64,000 nt of DNA from Kappaphycus alvarezii (Eukaryota > Rhodophyta > Florideophyceae > Gigartinales > Solieriaceae), in the NCBI GenBank assembly GCA_002205965.3, contig NADL03000643.1, forward strand, positions 20,627 through 84,626, read 5' to 3'. Numbering within the stretch: position 1 is the stretch's first letter; each line of letters opens with the position of its first letter. The translations under genes and the position numbers were made by a program. The notes below the pieces were generated by a model that saw only the letters and a program-made list of their open reading frames with translations, did no database searches and had not been told where the DNA came from. Positions 53,620 to 64,000 of this stretch are shown here, in pieces.

Positions 53620-53904
53620 CTAGATGGCTTCAACGACATATTCTTCACCCTGGTTTCCTGGGATGGGATCAAGTTTAGGAGTTTTAGGAAGGCCAGAGTC
53701 AGCTAGTTGATATTTTAGCGGTGTAGTGTGGATGGCATGAACAACTGGGTGAATTTTGATGTTACTCATAAGACACAACTTGACAGCGTTCTTGCCAACC
53801 AGTTGCACACATGAGAAAGATCCGTACCAGTGAGCAGTAATCTTCTTTGAGTCTAGAGACTTGGAGTATGCATATTCAAACAGTGATCGATTTATCCCTA
53901 CCAT
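53620..53904 (-). pseudogene. pol: Gypsy-5 integrase C-terminal module
   Basis: NRSLFEYAYSKSLDSKKITA, HWYGSFSCVQLVGKNAVKLC and IKIHPVVHAIHTTPLKYQLA correspond to the GPY/F-like module of Gypsy-3 (LIGKNAVRLHL, FIHIIHTTPH). The end, DPIPGNQGEEYVVEAI, is where a chromodomain would begin. Downstream only scattered traces are visible, so the chromodomain itself is not claimed. Confidence 0.8.
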
Positions 53905-54136
53905 ATCTAAAATGTTGTAGTCAGGATTCTTACACTTCTTGGATGAGCTGGCACCCTATTTAGCATTTTCCACTTCATAAACAAACTTCGTCCTCTCTGA
54001 AGATATCTCGAATCTCAAATTGGACTCATAAACAGACTCAACTGGACACTCAGATCCAGACAAGATATCTAATGGGGACTTCGGATTCTAGCCTAAGTCG
54101 AGGTCAAATCGTGACATACCTAAGTCCTTAGTTACT

Positions 54137-54760
54137 TTAATTGTACGCAAACTCGGGTCCTGGAAGCAAGTCATCCCAATCATCCTGATGATAGCTGCAA
54201 TAAAATCTCAAGTATTTTTTCACCATGCGATTCATAATTTTCGAAGCTCCATCCGTCTGACGATGTCGGCTGCTTGACACCTTCAACTTGACTTTACAGA
54301 TTTCCAACAGATGACTCCAGAATTCTGAAGTAAACTTCAGGCTCCTGTCAAACACAATGTCCTCAGCCATGCCATGGTTGTTGAAAACGTTTCTAAAGAA
54401 GCTGTCCGCGACATCAACGGTTGTATCTGTTCCTTTAGATGGAATTAAATGTACTCCTCTCGGCAAACAATCAACCTAGGTGGTGATACTATCGTACCGT
54501 TTCTTCGTTTTAGGAAGTTTAGCTATGAAATCAGTTTCAAGAGACCCAATCTTTTCTTCGTGGTTTCAAGAGCGTTTGGATCATAAAGCCTCTCGCCAAC
54601 ACAGTCCTTCTTTTTGTTAACAAGTCAAACAACCCTCTGTGTACCTCTTGATAGCTTTTGCTTTGTTCGTCGAATGAAATTTCTTCAATCTCGACATGGT
54701 TTTCGAAAATGCAAAATGTCGTGCAATCTTTAAATCATGAGCCATCTACAGTATTTTGGA
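54137..54760 (-). pseudogene. pol: Gypsy-5 integrase core
   Basis: DTTVDVADSFFRNVFNNHGM, AEDIVFDRSLKFTSEFWSHL (second Asp, in V-F-D-R), RHRQTDGASKIMNRMVKKYL and HQDDWDDLLPGPEFAYN are in one frame. The usual catalytic Glu (T-D-G-A-S-E) is Lys, so it is inactive. The zinc region above 54480 is in broken frames. Confidence 0.82.
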
Positions 54761-54999
54761 AACAGATTTACGAGGAATGCAGAGCTTTCCGTGGTACAAT
54801 AACCTCTTCTCATGTCTTCTGAAAAGAGGCAAAAGTTATCAATTTGTCCACTTTTTATCTCATCTTCAATTCATTCCCCTTTCATAGCCTTCACGATTGG
54901 TCCAAAGAATTGGTAGTACTCATAGTTACCGACTACAGCTTCAAACTAAACATGCGGAATTAAGATAGAGTTAAGATTCAGGAAAGGATCTGTCCTTCC

Positions 55000-55450
55000 T
55001 GCAACATGAGGTGCTCTTGACAAGGCATCCACAAGAGCATGAACCTTCCAGGACTTCAATGTCACCGAAAAGATTCAGAAGTTCCCGAGAGTATCCAGCC
55101 ACCTTGCCTCTCTTCGACAGAGTTTCGGCTTTGTAAAGAAGTTCTTTAATACTTAATTGTCCGTAAAGATCTCGAAGCGACATTCTTCCGAGTAGCACCG
55201 AAATCTCTTTAGGAAGTAGATCAGTCCCAATGGCTTTCGATCGTTCACACTATAGCCCCGCTCTGCCTCTGTGAGCTTCTTGGAGAAGAATTCAATCACG
55301 CAGTCATTTCCATTATCCTCCAGCTGGGTAGGCATTCCACCAACTGCTGTTTGGGATGCATCAATGGGTTTCCTAAACGATTTCTTCCAATCCGGATCGA
55401 CCAGGATAGGAGCACTGGTGTTCAAATCTTTTAGTTTCTGAAATGTGACA
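55000..55450 (-). pseudogene. pol: Gypsy-5 RNase H
   Basis: The frame 55425 to 55153 reads PILVDPDWKKSFRKPIDASQ, TAVGGMPTQLEDNGNDCVIE, FFSKKLTEAERGYSVNDRKP and RFRCYSEECRFEIFTDN. It has the D-A-S and T-D-N aspartates and the F-F-S-K-K-L block. It breaks after TDN; the tail near 55000-55080 is in another frame. The Tyr in RGYSVNDR is where Gypsy-3 has a TAA. Confidence 0.85.
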
Positions 55451-55499
55451 TCGAATTTCTCATCCTATTTTGAAATCTCATACTCCTTCTTAATTAGAT

Positions 55500-56447
55500 T
55501 TATCAATGGTGCGGCAATTCTGCAGAAGTTCTTGATTAACCTTCGAAAGACCTGTAGTAGACCAAAAAATTCTAACCTCTGTCACTGTCTTCGGATGAGG
55601 CCATCATCGCAGCACCTCGACCTTTTCTATATTTACCCGAATTCCACTATCTTCCACAATCAATCCAAGAAAATCAGCTTTCGTCGTCATGTTTAAGTAA
55701 CACTTCGCTGGTGCAACATATAGTTTGTGCGCCATCAGCCTTGACAATGAAATCTCGATATTTTCCAGGCGGGATGCTTAATCTTTGCTGAATATCAGCA
55801 AATCATCAATTTATACCACCATAGAGATGCCGATGCAATCATGAAAGATACTGTCAATCAAGGTCTAAAAGGTGGCCGGCGCATAACAGAGTCCCATTGG
55901 CATTACCCAGTACTCAAAATGCCCATATTTCGTGTTGAAGGCAGCCTTCTCCACATCTTCTGGCTTCATGCGAATCTGATGAAACACGGTTTTCAGATCC
56001 AGCCTCGGAAAGACACATGATCTCCAAAGTCGGTCGAACAGCTCATCATACCTTAGCAACGACCGATTGCTCCTCTTCGTGATTCGATTCAGAGCTCCGT
56101 TGTCAACGAATCCTTTCAAATTATCCTTTACTTTGACGAAGAACAAAGAGCCTCCGTGCAGTGACTTACTAGGTCGGATTTTCCCCTTCAAAAACAGATC
56201 TTCTAAATAGTACTGCGTCGCTTAAAACTATGCCGGGGGCAATTGGAACAGCGGTCTATGATGAGGCTTAACTCCTTCATCGGTCTCAATCTCATGATCA
56301 ACTTCCCGTTCTGGAGGCAGGCCTTTCGGTAACTCCTCCTGGAAAACTGACTCATTCTTTCTCTGAAGATTCTCTAGTGCAATGCGCGGTGCGCAGTTGT
56401 TCTCGTCTAGGAACGGAGCCCCGTCAGGCAGTGAGAAAAACAACACA
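55500..56447 (-). pseudogene. pol: Gypsy-5 reverse transcriptase
   Basis: From 56446 downward: LPKGLPPEREVDHEIETDEG, HHRPLFQLPPA, then VKVKDNLKGFVDNGALNRIT, YDELFDRLWRSCVF, LDLKTVFHQIRMKPEDVEKA, AFNTKYGHFEYWVMPMGLCY and APATF. Next comes the active site as VV-stop-IDDLLIFS with TAA at 55811-55813, identical to Gypsy-4. The thumb region (55600-55700) is frameshifted. Confidence 0.86.
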
Positions 56448-57310
56448 TAAACAAAGACCCAAAGGATGTTCGCTGTCCTTCTTTCTCTTAAGCTCCTTGC
56501 GATGCAGTAGAACAGCTCGCCGACGGAGACAATAATTGGGGCTGAAAGAGCGGGGGTGATTCTTTGGACGGTCAGACAGTATACTTGTCCTCCGGCTTGT
56601 AAGGCCAGAACTTGGTCTGCGCAATGCTAGAATTTTGATAAAAATCTAGCCCAAAGAACCCTAGACACCAGCGGTGTAATACTGGACAAATAAGATGTAG
56701 TAGTTGTTCAGAAGTACTTAATGTCTCCTTTGGAGATAAGGATGTTGTCACCAACGACAACCTTGAAGTTTCTATTTATATATAGAGGCCGGAGTCCGAG
56801 GCGCCAAGTGTGAGTAAACATCACAAACAAACAAAAAAAGGTGTATTATAATATTGGATAGAGAGGGGGGAAAGAAAAACGAGGACCGAGTGGATAAACG
56901 TGGCTATAGCAAAAGTTGCCGTTGGTTGTTTCTGCAAAGGCGCAAGTTGGGAGTCATGTTCAGAGCCAAGACCGAGGTGGCCGTTTAATCTGGTGCCCTA
57001 GGGCCAGGTAGGTATAAATACTAGTTACCTAGGCTAGGGTTATCTACGACGGCGGGGTAAGTAAAATTAGGATCAGCCGAGTAATGGAGATCCAAGTTAG
57101 AGATACGTAATGTGTACACTTGCCCCAATAAGTGCCTTTTCGCTGAGAAAACATCAGGGTCAATTTGGGGGCCGAATGGTCCGGACTACAAGCCCTCGAA
57201 CACTCTCGGCTCGGGCGGTCATAGGTGCAAGAGTATTGGTGGGAGACAGGAGAAAATTGACTTACTTTACAGTACATTACCTGCTGGTTAGTAGAGAATC
57301 AGATCAAAAA
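56447..57310. other. Segment of unknown origin inserted in Gypsy-5 pol
   Basis: The pol reading stops at ISAIFF on one side (about 57310) and resumes at FFSLPDGAPFLDE on the other (about 56447). Both sides carry a short T-run on the minus strand that could be a target duplication. The insert holds TATA-like sequences (atatatagagg near 56780, tataaata near 57013) and a protein-like minus-strand frame with two stops (56450-56770). No terminal repeat or known transposase is seen. It may be a solo LTR or host sequence. Confidence 0.5.
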
Positions 57311-57419
57311 AGATCGCCGAAATCAGCTTTGTCGATGGCTGTACAGTGTAAGTGCTAATTGCACTACTGTACAGTTTCTTTAGTCTCGGATTTGGGTGAT
57401 TCAACAAATCTCTCTTGCT

Positions 57420-57998
57420 CCCTGATTTCTTCTTAGGTCTCCACAAGGCATTTACTTGAACAAGTAGATACATCTGGAAATATTCTGGACCTATCTCCTT
57501 TTTCGGAAGTCTCCTAGAATTGGTCACATCAAGGCTAGTAACTTCTACCTTTACCGTATCAGCATCACCTGGTGCTTCTACATTCGCATCTGAATTATCA
57601 CTATAAAATCTTAGTGGTAGTTACTCATTACCAACCTTCAAAAATCCTTGTTGGTAGTCGGTCTTAGAATTTTGGGCAACATACCACGGCTTACCCAGAA
57701 GAACGTCGTGTTTGTAGCTTGCGAAGGCCCAGTTCTCAGTGTATTCGTGGGCTCCGATACGAATCTTCCTCCAAATAATGGCTTCAGAAAAATTTTTGAC
57801 TCTCATTTTTTCTGAGTGCCTCACAGTAAATGACGTTTTGAAAATTCTTGTCCAAGAACTCTCTTGATACCAAATTGGTATTGCATCCATCATACTGCAA
57901 CGCTCCAGCTTCTTCTCCATTAAAAGTTGCATCGAGAACAATAAAAAGTTTGACTGGAATATCATTTCCAGCTTGGACGAGATCATCATGATACCCAT
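57420..57998 (-). pseudogene. pol: Gypsy-5 retropepsin and linker
   Basis: One frame gives the active-site loop LQYDGCNTNLVSREFLDKNF (Y-D-G-C at about 57893, against D-D-G-C in Gypsy-3). Another (57998-57621) gives EAIIWRKIRIGAHEYTENWA and YKHDVLLGKPWYVAQNSKTD, the C-terminal half. The linker continues with TNSRRLPKKEIGPEYFQMYL and ALWRPKKKSGSKRDLLNHPN. The protease is dead through both the Tyr and the frame change. Confidence 0.78.
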
Positions 57999-58139
57999 CT
58001 CAATGATTTATCTCTGTGGAATCACGCTAAAATTTCTGTTAAACACCGCTTCGATTGTCACTACAATATTCAGGAACCCGCCTCTCCGGCCATTGGTCTC
58101 CTTTCTCATCGTGTATTCTTGCACCACAGGCGGAAACTT

Positions 58140-58800
58140 CTTACCGGCACTCTCCTTTTCAGGGTCAGCCGGACCGCACTTTTCCTTCGTTGTACCATTT
58201 AGTTTCCCTTTTCCCTACTCCATTCGGAAAACTTCTCAAGAAAATCTTCAGTGGTAGAATTATTTACTCGTCCTTTTCGAACTCCCTTCTTGTCACCTCT
58301 GCACTTCCACGGAAGACATCCAACTTTGCAACACTCAAAACAGGTGTTACTCTTCAAGTCATCTTCTCTTCTCATTTTCTGGACTCCAACATTTACTATC
58401 TCCATAAACGTGGGAACCCTTCCCACGGAACTTCCTGATAAACCAGAATTTCCAGCGCTTGAAAATATCCCCGCTCTATTGTGTGCAATGTACATATCCG
58501 TAGAAATCTTGACTGCCCTCTCTAGACTCTCCGTAACACTCTTCATTACTTTAAGTCTTACATGTTCTTTAAGGCTTTCGCAGGAAAGATCAATCTTCTC
58601 CGCTTCGGTCATGTCAATGATCTTCACCATCATATTACCGAACTCCGTCAGTGAAACAGTTACAGAAACTTTCTGCCTCACCCTTTTGGTTTTATCCATT
58701 TTACTTCTCATATTTACACTGGTAATGAACTCTGCTCTCACTAGTTCCATGACCTCTTGATACGTCCCCGGCACCTGGTTACTCGCCATCTTGATATACC
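58140..58800 (-). pseudogene. gag: Gypsy-5 Gag, 196 codons open, CCCC-type zinc knuckle
   Basis: The open frame 58789 to 58199 reads MASNQVPGTYQEVMELVRAE, MVKIIDMTEAEKIDLSCESL, RVPTFMEIVNVGVQKMRRED, then the knuckle CFECCKVGCLPWKCRGDKKG. Cysteines at positions 1, 4, 9 and 14 of the motif give C-x2-C-x4-C-x4-C, with Cys instead of His, as in Gypsy-4. It ends near EKFSEWSREKGN. The N-terminal helical part above the ATG continues in other frames to about 58920. Confidence 0.85.
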
Positions 58801-59123
58801 ACTATCCAGAAGCCTTTCCCGCAAAGAAAGATGAATCATATGATATTCTTCAAATTGTCTCGGAGAGCCTGCAGATAGCCAACCTGGACCACAGCTAGAC
58901 ACTCCCGAACTTGGTATAACCAAGAATCCACTGCAAAGAAGTCTCCTTTTTCATAAAAGGTAGACGGCTTGTTCAGCTTTAACGTAGTAATATTGAACTA
59001 AAACTCTAACTGATGTCAATGAAAATCACTCAGTAGACAAACGTAACAACGCAGGAATGTTAAAGAAGTAGAAAAAAGTTGAAAATTCCTACACAACGAC
59101 TTCCAACCGTGCGATACTACTAG

Positions 59124-59406
59124 TGAAACGAGGTATAATGGTTAGAGCTAGTGCACTGGTGCGAGAGGGTAGAAATAATAGAGTTGTAGACGATCGTTTT
59201 TTGTATTCGTTGTTTTCCCTCAAACGGAGGCAATAACCAACTTTATATACTCCCCGACAGCATGAAATGTGAGTTTACAACGCAAAAAAGTCTTCCCCTA
59301 GAGAGCTCTAATTGGTAACAGCTATAAACTCAAAAAATACCTAGAATTATATGATTGGCTAGATTGGACGCATTTCTACAAAATATTTGTCGTTAAAAGT
59401 GTCACA
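59124..59406 (-). repeat. Gypsy-5 5' LTR (283 bp)
   Basis: Same ends as the other family LTRs, but about 50 bp shorter because of an internal deletion near 59390 (the word gctgcgcggcag is missing). A TATA-like gtatataaag is present on the minus strand (about 59245). Confidence 0.85.
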
Positions 59407-60234
59407 GGAACTGGCAAAGTTTGGAGCCACGAAGAAAAAACTATTTGTGTGCCAAGCACTCACTACAGTCTAAGAGAATAGCAAGAAAGGCAATGGAAAG
59501 AAGAATAAACACTTTGACAAGGGATTGAGGACAATTTATTCGACTGAGCAGCAAGATGAAGGAACAAGATACAAAATTAAGTACAGCAATCGTTCGTACC
59601 GTTTCATCCATATCGCACCGCATAAACCAAATTCTTTTTTCCTTCTCATTTTTTTGTGTTATACTGCAAAGCAATACGTCAATGCCAAGCTAACCAGTAG
59701 GAGGGCTGGAATAGGTTTGTGGGGGGGGTATGGGTTACCCGGCTTAGGGCTGTTTGAGGGTAGAAACGGGAGGGTTGTGCGAGCTTTTGTTGGATCTACT
59801 GATTGTCTGTGAACAAGTACAATAGCTCTGACGCCCAATAAACCAAATTTTGAAATCCCTTTTGTTCTTAAAATTACGTCTTTACAAATGTCTTGAAACT
59901 GGATTGAGTCCTTAAACTGTTAGGGGTGCTCTAACATTTCAATAATCCGGGCAGACCTAATTAAGTCTCGACAAAAACTTTTGCAGTAGCTTTCTTATTG
60001 ACATTCATCCAGACCTTAATTTTTTATTACAGTAGACGTCCAATATTTCTACTCACTGAACTATAAAATATGTACTGAAATACTTTAGGTACTACCAAGC
60101 GAAGGAGATAACAAGCAACCTGACCAGCTCGTAACAGTAGTTAAATCTAGCTGACAGTAAATATATACGGTAAAGTAGCTAGATTGCTCACAGTGCTGGC
60201 CTGCTCGTTGCCACGTGTGCTAGCAGGCACCGGT

Positions 60235-60335
60235 ACGAATGTGCTTATTGTCAATATCCACATGTGTGTGTTGTCACCCCCAAGTGTGTGTGTTGTCCAT
60301 ATCCACGTGTGTGTGCTGTCGTGTAAACGTGTACC
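60235..60335. repeat. Degenerate minisatellite with CACGTG cores, block 2
   Basis: Partner of 35083-35185: units around tgtgtgttgtc and atccacgtgtg, with a different number and order of units, so the array has changed since the duplication. Confidence 0.7.
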
Positions 60336-61344
60336 CCGATGGATTCCAGTGGCTAACCTTGGCCATGGGACAGGTGTCCGTGGGCTGCTTGGCATTCCGA
60401 AGGTTCAAAAAACCCTCAGTCCGCTCCAAAAAATAATATTAAAACAGGGTTGCAGCGCAATCTTATCACAGAGCCCCATCGTCGAGCCTAAGAAGCACGG
60501 ATGAGGCATAAAAATGTTAACCGAGTACGTACTGTACGTCTCGGCCAAATTCCGAAATTGATCGGCCGTTGACACATAGCCAGGGTGGGTAGCGCGTCAT
60601 GTTTCCATGCACCCAGCACCGCGTGATCTCGAATTTTCCACCCTGGCCGCCCCTCCCTTAACAAATCTCAAAAATTCCAGCCACCTGGTATTGTCAATTA
60701 ATCGTGTCACCGTCCACTTAAAAAATAACCAAGAAAAAATTTGATGTAGTTGTGGGAGGGAACAGTAGGCTTTGTCATATGACGCGGCAACAAGTACAAA
60801 TAGTACGGTCAAGAGCTCATGGCTATTCACCAGGAGTTGCCGAGTCAAAATTTGGCCACTGTCGGCACCGTACCAGCCCCTACCTCCGTATCATCCACCT
60901 CTCCCGACATTTTCATCACCCCTCCCTCATCTTGTATATCCTGTTTCACCTTCGCCTATTCCTCCCCGTTAACCCCACAACATCACTGCCTCTCCTCCAA
61001 CATACCACCCCCTATGCACATCCCCCGTCAAGTCTCCATTCCTTCCACTGAAAACCAGGATAATCTCGTGCATTCTTGTGGCGGCTATCGCGAAGTATTT
61101 TGACCGAATACTGTGCCAGGTCTTGAGCTTTTTTCTTGATTAATTACGACAATAGGACCAAATGTTAGATCAGGAGCGAGACAAATACGTCAAGAATTTG
61201 CCGTATAGCGCTGAATGATCAGTTAAGCCGATACCCGATACTGTAGAGTTGTCTGGACAACACACCGCGAGTGGGAGTCCTTTCATAGCAGCAAAGGACA
61301 TGGCAAAGTCTCCGCGGTAATGTTGCGCAAGTCGGCCGAACACT

Positions 61345-62880
61345 TCTCGAACTAAAGCCACGTTGGACAAGTCACCTCCTCGCAACCGGAAAGTGGTCAA
61401 AGATGATGACAGTTCACAGGAATTAGATTCTGTGGCCGATATGACTGCAAAGCGCAGAGGTGCGGTGGCCCAGAAGCGATGCGTATGTCGGCTCCTGTTG
61501 CGGTTTCGAAACCAATTTTGGCCGACCCCAGTGACTCCAGCTGTACCAGTGAGGAAAGCAATGCTTTACAGTCCTTGAAGCATGGCCCTTCTGTGGCCTT
61601 AGCAAAAGGAAAACATGCGAAGAATGAAGCGCATAATACAAGAAAGCCAATAAGGTAATGGATAACGCTGAGATAAAGTTTTGAAGGGGTCAATACATGG
61701 TTTTCAAGCCATCAGGGGATGTTTCAGATTCAAGTGCCGAGTTAACTAAGAATGATAGCCAAAAGAAGTCAATTTAATCCATGCGTGTGGCTCAAGCAGT
61801 TAAAAGGAATGCTAGGAGAGTGACTCGAGCTACTGTATCTGCAGCGAAGTCGGCCGAAGAGAAGCGTCTTCGATCATCAACGGCTGAGAGAGCGAGCGCG
61901 ATTGTATAGGGCGATGGGAGAACTGGTCAAGTGAAGCGCAGGTTTACTCAACAAAGTCCTCTGTCGTTGTCCATTGACCGTCCGTCATAGGCATCAATAA
62001 GGTCGGAGCCGGCGGAAGCAACATTTTCGTTCAATGGTCGGGTGCAAAACAGGTTGTATGCTTCGCCCTTGAAATCGAGTACTGGTTCGTCTTCACCTGC
62101 TGCCACTCACCCAAAGAGGCCCATCGAGATATAAAATAGATTGACTTTGATGGTGGAGCGAGTCTGCGGTCAAAAATGTGGCCAAAATTTCCCCAATTTC
62201 TATTCTGGATGAGGGATTGGTGCGGCCGTATGGGAGTGAAGACACTCCAACATATATATTGCACGCGAACCTTTGGCAGGATACTTGGCCAAGCATCATG
62301 AACCGGCACCAAATCCTCCTGTCACTTTTCCTCAAGCAAGCACATCGAACCGGGAACCGCAAGTAATGGTACCTTTCTTACTGGTTGGTCCCGAGCGCTG
62401 TAAAATCTTCGGTCAGCGACCTCGCGAAACTCAAAAGGTGGACTGTTATAAAGATGAACTTTCTGTTACGGGACAGAAGTGGGGGTTGACCATATGGGAA
62501 CGGAGCAGCCTCAATCTCAGACGACTGATATTAGTCCCGGCGAGAGTGAACAGCGTCAAGTGGCATTGGCAAAGTTCTTTTGAACACCTCCGACAGATGG
62601 TTGCACAGATCTTTTCCCGTTTGACTTCACTATCGGCCGATCTCCCATCCAGCCTTCCGGTATTCCTAACCAAGATTATTCTGATCCCGTTACGACGGGT
62701 CTAGTCGGTAACTGGCATGTGACTACTATCCGAATAACCTTTGACCAAGCCAAGTATTGGCGCTATGCGAAGCAAGACGTCGGGCTGACAAATGATGGTT
62801 TAGTCAGTGCACGCGCGGTTCAACAAGTACATGGATTGTGTTATCCCTTTGTAAACGATCCCTCTGAGTTTCATGTCTGA
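61345..62880 (+). pseudogene. Unidentified degenerate coding region, ORF A (block 2)
   Basis: Shared frames with block 1 include KDDDSSQELDSVADMTAKR, YMVFKPSGDVSDSSAELTKN, VAQAVKRNARRVTRATVSAA and RVQNRLYASPLKSSTGSSSP. Further on: EPLAGYLAKHHEPAPNPPVT, QVMVPFLLVGPERCKIFGQR, then QDYSDPVTTGLVGNWHVTTI, RITFDQAKYWRYAKQDVGLT and CYPFVNDPSEFHV. This copy has one stop (TGA at the LAKFF-stop position) and a one-base deletion near 62475. The ancestral frame is best read here for the last 110 codons. No family recognised. Confidence 0.55.
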
Positions 62881-63340
62881 ACGTAAATTTCTTTTGCACA
62901 TGGATCATGCAGCCTTTTTCCAGGCAGGCGTGACATACTTCGCTGGCCATCAAGGATCACCTATGATCGCTGAACGACGTTAAATTCCACTCTTTCTCCA
63001 ATGTACAATCGCAGTTCTCATAATCGCGTTGGGACTTCAAACGAGGCGGACAACCATGACATGGTCATTTTGATGGGCGCCTGCGACTGGATTACTGTGG
63101 ACGACTTTGATGGACGCCCTAGCCAACGTCGGTCTATAGAAAACATTGACCAAGATATAATCGCGTTGGTCGCTCTCATTCCACGATCGAGTTTACCTCC
63201 TCTACCAAACTCTTTAGGGCAAGTAGCTCTCTTGAGCTGCCGATTTTGATAACCCCTGTTGCAGCATACTTTGGATGGTGGCTGGGAAACTCACTGAAAG
63301 AAATGGGTGACCGATACCTGGACTAGCGGAGGTTCTAGTC
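62873..63340 (+). pseudogene. Unidentified coding region, ORF B (block 2)
   Basis: MSERKFLLHMDHAAFFQAGV, TYFAGHQGSPMIAERR then TAA; after a one-base deletion the frame from 63001 gives NHDMVILMGACDWITVDDFD, GRPSQRRSIENIDQDIIALV and ALIPRSSLPPLPNSLG. A last piece, DFDNPC and WMVAGKLTER, is in the original frame. The same ATGTCTGA overlap with ORF A as in block 1. Confidence 0.55.
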
Positions 63341-63347
63341 GGATATC

Positions 63348-63497
63348 ATGATTCTTACGACCGTAGTATACGACATCCGGATCTCGAGGCGAATTTACAT
63401 CTACCTTTCTGAGTTAGTTCTGTCGATTGACCTCACCGTTCGCGGAGCTCTTTATTTCAAAGGCCAGATTGCTGCCAAGGCATCGAAGCATGGTTGA
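63348..63497 (+). pseudogene. Unidentified coding region, ORF C (block 2)
   Basis: A 49-codon frame, MILTTVVYDIRISRRIYIYL, SELVLSIDLTVRGALYFKGQ, IAAKASKHG, stop. The start and first 33 codons are shared with block 1 (38248). Function unknown; possibly a C-terminal piece of the ORF A/B protein. Confidence 0.48.
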
Positions 63498-63675
63498 AAT
63501 CTCTCCTTTCTTTGTTAGAAGGGATGTGGCGGCCAACGCGAGCCCAAGCACTGATTCAGCAATTTAATCTTTGCCCAAGTGTCCGTATCGGCTTGTTACT
63601 GCCGCTTCTAGCTCCGGGATGGCACAAGAATCCGACACTATAACTCATTTTGGGGCACAGTCAGCCCGGAAATTA

Positions 63676-63981
63676 TTAAAACCTATGAACAAAACACACC
63701 AATTCAAAACGTAGACAACAAAAAACAGAAAAGAGTGCAAAAAATATTGCAATAAATAAAAGCCGAGGGAAAGTTTTCAAACTCACTGTGGCCATCACTC
63801 CCAGGCTATCCGCGACATTGGCCTTTGTTCGCTCACATAGCTCTTCCATGTCTCTCCTCTTTTTCTCCTCTTTTATTCTTTTTTTTATAACCCGTGTCAG
63901 TAGCGACCATCGTGAGTACATAAACTTGTATGGCCGCGGAGTCCAAATAATATCGGAAGGGGATCCTCCGTGACCAGGCAA
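63676..63981 (-). pseudogene. Conserved minus-strand coding fragment (block 2)
   Basis: A 101-codon frame reading MPGHGGSPSDIIWTPRPYKF, then KKRRDMEELCERTKANVADS, LGVMATVSLKTFPRLL. The central part is shared with block 1 (38660-38815). A GTGAGT follows ATGGCCACA in both copies, so the coding part may end there at an intron. The hydrophobic tail beyond may be non-coding. Confidence 0.42.
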
Positions 63982-64000
63982 GAAACGAAAAGCAAAAGGC

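Larger units (their letters stand above)
53083..59406 (-). mobile_element. Gypsy-5: 6.3-kb Ty3/gypsy element, degenerate
   Basis: LTRs at 53083-53414 and 59124-59406, TG...CA ends, and outer flanks ggagc (left) and ggaac (right), a 5-bp target duplication with one mismatch. On the minus strand: Gag, protease, reverse transcriptase, RNase H, integrase and a GPY/F-like C-terminus. A ~0.86-kb foreign segment splits pol at 56447-57310. All pol domains contain frame breaks, while Gag is one open frame. Confidence 0.9.
52227..64000. repeat. Segmental duplication, block 2 (direct partner 28382-38920)
   Basis: It aligns with block 1 across its whole visible length and runs off the right edge at 64000. 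It contains Gypsy-5, a CACGTG minisatellite, the unidentified coding region and the minus-strand fragment at 63676-63981. Relative to block 1 it keeps full-length pol and lacks the telomere-like and the 34290-34937 segments. Confidence 0.92.

Overview
The window looks like repeat-rich nuclear DNA from a fungus, probably an early-diverging, chytrid-like lineage. The evidence is Ty3/gypsy elements with a fungal-type chromodomain, two Ty1/copia elements, a GC-rich non-LTR element, an SR-protein-kinase (SRPK) pseudogene and an F-box-like host gene. There is no rRNA, no convincing tRNA, no operon structure and no CRISPR. The lineage is inference; the eukaryotic, transposon-graveyard character is seen directly. 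Only one apparently intact host gene was found (50098-50958, minus).

Layout. 1-5850: Ty1/copia element 'Copia-1', entering from the left edge and ending in a 703-bp LTR built partly of ~126-bp tandem units. 5851-10890: no recognisable genes; a long cruciform at 6013-6103 and a cluster of TACTGTA/TACAGTA motifs. 10891-11400: a worn gypsy RT remnant. 11760-14580: a GC-rich, broken non-LTR retrotransposon (RT plus C-terminal nuclease-like domain). 14738-15972 (minus): SRPK pseudogene, interrupted in its N-lobe by gypsy fragment 'Gypsy-2' (to 17960). 18787-19318: acidic hypothetical pseudogene. 19692-21070: a block duplicated at 51014-52226, with fold-back units and 3' fragments of the non-LTR element. 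21205-27165: chromovirus 'Gypsy-3', plus strand, then an unidentified frameshifted coding remnant to 28090.

28382-38920 and 52227-64000 are two direct copies of one segmental duplication. Each carries a minus-strand gypsy (Gypsy-4, deleted to 4.4 kb; Gypsy-5, 6.3 kb), the same flanks, and a degenerate unidentified gene region. A third partial copy (gag, LTR and flank) lies at 40795-42166, beside the integrase of another gypsy (Gypsy-6, 39850-40785), and is cut by 'Copia-2' (42167-47688). Copia-2 has two LTRs, a copia-type half-tRNA primer site and a complete but damaged set of domains. 47689-50097 has no supported gene.

Nearly every element is dead from stops, frameshifts or deletions. Many stops look like C-to-T or G-to-A changes at CpA/TpG (CAG to TAG, CAA to TAA, TGG to TGA), consistent with a RIP-like or deamination process. 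Paired copies allow relative dating: Gypsy-4 and Gypsy-5 share a stop in the reverse transcriptase active-site motif, so the block was duplicated after the element was inactivated. The most unusual items are the interstitial telomere-like insertion in Gypsy-4 (29930-30006), the unidentified paired coding region (36230-38469 and 61345-63497), and the CCCC variant zinc knuckle shared by Gypsy-4 and Gypsy-5.
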